A DNA stretch of 47,164 bases from Flavobacterium sp. (GTDB lineage Bacteria; Bacteroidota; Bacteroidia; Flavobacteriales; Flavobacteriaceae). Where the stretch lies: assembly GCA_030591585.1 (NCBI GenBank), contig JAUVAS010000012.1, forward strand, positions 1 to 47,164. The letters are read 5' to 3'. Each line of letters begins with the position of its first letter. The first letter of the stretch is position 1. Shown here piece by piece: positions 44,976-47,164 of the stretch. The notes beneath the pieces were generated by a model that had not been told where the DNA came from, made no database searches, and was given only the letters and a program-made list of their open reading frames with translations. Made by a program: the position numbers and the translations under genes.

Positions 44976-45893
44976 CTATCCGTTAATGGCTTCAACAGTC
45001 ATTACTTTCCCTTTAAGCATCTGTCTTAGCATTGTTTCAATTCCGTTTTTAAGGGTTACGGTAGAAGAAGGACAACCACTACAAGCTCCTTGTAAAATAA
45101 CTTTTACGGTTTTTGTATTTTCATTATAAGAGTCAAAAGCAATATTACCACCATCACTTTCAACAGCAGGTCTTACATATTCGTTTAATATAGAAATTAT
45201 CTCTTTTTCAATATCAGAAAATTGCTTTGCCTTTTCTTCTGAAATGGCGCCTATTTCCTTTTCTGAAGCAAGAATTTCATCATTAAAGATTTTTCCTCCG
45301 TTTTCGATATAATTTTTAATAAATTCTCTTAACTCATTTACAAAATCTTGCCATTCAACATTTTCTTGTTTTGTAATGGACATATAATTAGCATTTATAA
45401 AAACTTCTTTCACAAATGGGAAATTAAAAATTGCACTTGCCAAAGGAGAATGAACTGCTTCAGCGACATTTTTAAATTCATAAATAGTGTTGGCTAAGGC
45501 TTTATTAGCAACAAATTTCATTACTGAAGGGTTTGGAGTGCTTTCAGCATAAATAGTGATGGGAACTTTGTTGTTTTCGGGAGAGTCTTCAATTATAATA
45601 GGTTCTCCCGAGTTAAGATACTCTGTAATGCTAGTGGCAACTTCATTTTGTACGTCATTCCAAGTCACTTTGGTAGCATCAAAACTAAATTTTTCTATAG
45701 CAATAAAATTTTGAGAAATATAGATGGTTTTTACAAAAGGTAAATGAAATAGTTGTTGCGCTATAGGGCTAGGTTTAGCGTTGTCAATATTGGTAAATTC
45801 GTAACTTTTTGCTTGGGTTAGAAAAGAGTTTGAAGCAAACTTTACAATATTTTCATTATTAGTTGGTTGTACAGTTATATTAAATTCTGGCAT
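44976..45893 (-). CDS. Nfu-type iron-sulfur cluster scaffold with duplicated amino-terminal domain
   Basis: The product has 305 residues. Two Nfu amino-terminal domains stand in tandem (about 1-92, with FLTQAKSYEF and HLPFVKTIYI, and about 108-190, with STPNPSVMKFVANKAL and NFPFVKEVFI). The carboxy-terminal NifU-like domain (about 220-305) holds the cluster-binding CSGCPSS motif (Cys271 and Cys274). It probably passes [4Fe-4S] clusters to target proteins in the cytoplasm. The ATG at 45893 matches the family start; ATG at 45902 would add MKK, and a longer frame from 45941 would start in the promoter. Confidence 0.9.
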   Translation of the reverse strand: MPEFNITVQPTNNENIVKFASNSFLTQAKSYEFTNIDNAKPSPIAQQLFHLPFVKTIYISQNFIAIEKFSFDATKVTWNDVQNEVATSITEYLNSGEPIIIEDSPENNKVPITIYAESTPNPSVMKFVANKALANTIYEFKNVAEAVHSPLASAIFNFPFVKEVFINANYMSITKQENVEWQDFVNELREFIKNYIENGGKIFNDEILASEKEIGAISEEKAKQFSDIEKEIISILNEYVRPAVESDGGNIAFDSYNENTKTVKVILQGACSGCPSSTVTLKNGIETMLRQMLKGKVMTVEAING

Positions 45894-45909
45894 TTTCTTC
45901 ATTTTTTTA

Positions 45910-45941
45910 CAAAAATATGAAAAGAAAACCAATGTATTCAA
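45910..45941 (-). promoter_or_regulatory. Promoter of the nfu gene
   Basis: On the minus strand, TTG (45941-45939), a 21-base spacer and TATTTTTG (45917-45910) match the consensus. The predicted transcript start falls within a few bases of the upstream ATG at 45902, so the leader is very short or absent. Confidence 0.6.
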
Positions 45942-45949
45942 TATATTTG
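45942..45949 (+). promoter_or_regulatory. Putative -7 element of the choice-of-anchor L gene
   Basis: TATATTTG lies 18 bases before the ATG at 45968 and touches the -33 element of the divergent nfu promoter. No TTG is seen upstream on this strand. Confidence 0.5.
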
Positions 45950-45967
45950 AAAACTTAACCGCTTGCT

Positions 45968-47164
45968 ATGAAGAAGATGTTATTCCCCATTGTTCTACTT
46001 TTCTCAGTTATTGGGTATTCTCAATTTATTACGATTGATGAAACTTATACTATTCAAGAATTGGTTGAAGATATTTTGATTGACACTCCCTGTGCAGATA
46101 CCTCTAATTATACATCTATTACGGGTACAGATTTTGGTGAAGGCAATGGTATAGGTTATTTTAATGCCAATGGCTCTGATTTCCCTTATGAAGAAGGGAT
46201 TATTCTTAGCTCTGGATATGTGTCTAACGCATCAGGACCAAATTTAATTCTTCATAGCGATGGAGCAGGAGGATGGCCTGGAGATACAGATTTAGAAGCT
46301 AATACCACTGCAACCAACACTAATAATGCTTCCTATATTCAATTTGATTTTGTTCCATTTATAAATGAGATTGCATTTAATTTTTTATTAGCTTCAGAAG
46401 AATACAATCAAAATTTTGAATGTACATTTTCAGATGCGTTTGCATTTATACTTACCGATCAAGTAACTGGGATTGTGCAAAACTTAGCAGTACTGCCAGG
46501 GACAAATATACCAATTGAGGTTACAAATATTCACCCTGATGTTCCAGGGCAATGTCCTGCTATTAATGAAATTTATTTTGATAAGTATAATTTTTCACCA
46601 TTTAATGATGAAAATATAGCTGCTATTGATTTTAATGGACAAATTGTTAGTCTAACTGCACAAGGGAGTGTTGTTCCTGGAAATCCATATACTATTAAAC
46701 TTGTTATTGCGGATGAGACAGATACGGCTCTTGACTCAGCTGTTTTTTTAGAAGCAGGATCTTTTTCTTTAGGTGTAGATCTTGGAGACGATTTGACCAT
46801 TGCAGGAGGGAATGCGCCATGTGAGGGGGAGTCTGTGGAAATAGGTGTTTCAGCAGACATATCTGGAGAAACTTCTTATAAATGGTATGTTTGGAATATA
46901 GGGACTATGATGTTTGATTTAATTCCTGGAGAAAATTCTAATACATTAATTGTTACTCAATCTGGAACTTATCAAATTGAAATGACTTTTTCAGGAGGTT
47001 GTTCTGCTACAGATGAAATAGTTATTGAGTTCTCCCCACAACCTATAGCTGTTGTTCCCGATGATCTTATTTTATGCGATGAGGTTCCCAATGATGGTTT
47101 TTCAGAGTTTGATTTAACGGTACGTGATGTTCAGATTATTAATGGTCAGGTTGATACATTTGTA
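45968..47164 (+). CDS. Large secreted protein with choice-of-anchor L domain, 3' truncated
   Basis: The frame is open from an ATG at 45968 to the window end (399 codons shown). A signal peptide (1-19, ending IGYSQ) is followed by a choice-of-anchor L domain (about 25-270): TSITGTDFGEGNGIGYFNAN, EEGIILSSGYVSNASGPN, FNFLLASEEYNQNFECTFSD, and AVFLEAGSFSLGV. An Ig-like segment (about 275-360) and the start of a further repeat with the pattern LCDEVPNDGFSEFDL follow. Such flavobacterial proteins usually continue for thousands of residues and end in a type IX sorting domain, which would be exported through SprA. The carboxy terminus is outside the window, so that is inference. Confidence 0.88.
   Translation, partial: MKKMLFPIVLLFSVIGYSQFITIDETYTIQELVEDILIDTPCADTSNYTSITGTDFGEGNGIGYFNANGSDFPYEEGIILSSGYVSNASGPNLILHSDGAGGWPGDTDLEANTTATNTNNASYIQFDFVPFINEIAFNFLLASEEYNQNFECTFSDAFAFILTDQVTGIVQNLAVLPGTNIPIEVTNIHPDVPGQCPAINEIYFDKYNFSPFNDENIAAIDFNGQIVSLTAQGSVVPGNPYTIKLVIADETDTALDSAVFLEAGSFSLGVDLGDDLTIAGGNAPCEGESVEIGVSADISGETSYKWYVWNIGTMMFDLIPGENSNTLIVTQSGTYQIEMTFSGGCSATDEIVIEFSPQPIAVVPDDLILCDEVPNDGFSEFDLTVRDVQIINGQVDTFV

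Noticed and set aside
45894-45941. Longer Nfu protein from a TTG at 45941.
   Set aside because: This would place the promoter inside the coding region. ATG at 45893 or 45902 fits the family start.
46573-46860. A 95-residue minus-strand open frame near the window end.
   Set aside because: The plus strand carries an uninterrupted choice-of-anchor L protein with signal peptide through this region.

Overview
The window is a gene-dense, AT-rich chromosomal segment of a marine- or soil-type Flavobacteriaceae bacterium (Bacteroidota). The assignment rests on alternative complex III next to a heme-copper oxidase, the type IX secretion translocon SprA with a RemB-like gliding protein, many short secreted proteins and SxSC lipoproteins, and promoters of the flavobacterial type (TTG, 17-23 bases, TAnnTTTG). 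Shine-Dalgarno sequences are not apparent. No rRNA, tRNA, CRISPR array, insertion sequence or prophage was recognised, and no gap between genes exceeds 300 bases.

Layout. (1) 1-6.4 kb: the end of the alternative complex III operon (actC partial, actD, actE, actF) running into coxB and coxA, closed by a hairpin terminator. (2) 6.5-23.5 kb, plus strand: ruvB, queG, maeB, ruvA, sprA, gcvH, a VanZ-like gene, two tandem TonB-like genes and a remB-like gene. The TonB-like carboxy-terminal domain occurs three times in a row here, the third time as the amino-terminal domain of the RemB-like protein. (3) 23.5-24.6 kb, minus: a secreted metallo-beta-lactamase-fold hydrolase. (4) 24.7-29.9 kb, plus: the second respiratory cluster, with ctaB (heme O synthase), two subunit III proteins, subunit IV, a cysteine-less SCO-like protein, a true SCO, a DUF420 protein and a 75-residue CxxC membrane protein. 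(5) 30-38.5 kb, plus: a lipoprotein, then a MacAB-TolC-like export operon with one ATPase, two permeases, two adaptors and one TolC, ending in tsaB. (6) 38.5-42.6 kb: two related secreted proteins of unknown function on the minus strand, flanking a decayed gene remnant and a TPR/AraC-type regulator on the plus strand. (7) 42.8-47.2 kb: a DUF255 thioredoxin-like lipoprotein and an Nfu-type iron-sulfur scaffold on the minus strand, and divergently the start of a large secreted adhesin-like protein that runs off the window.

How the genes work together. Regions 1 and 4 together encode quinol-to-oxygen electron transfer (ACIII passing electrons to an A1-type oxidase) with heme O synthesis and copper insertion. 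SprA, the RemB-like protein and the secreted adhesin-like protein belong to the type IX secretion and gliding world. The 30-38 kb operon is a tripartite efflux or export machine. The most unusual material is the repeated TonB-C domain series ending in RemB, the SCO-like protein without its copper ligands, the paralogue pair around the regulator, and a terminator whose arm overlaps the next gene's promoter.
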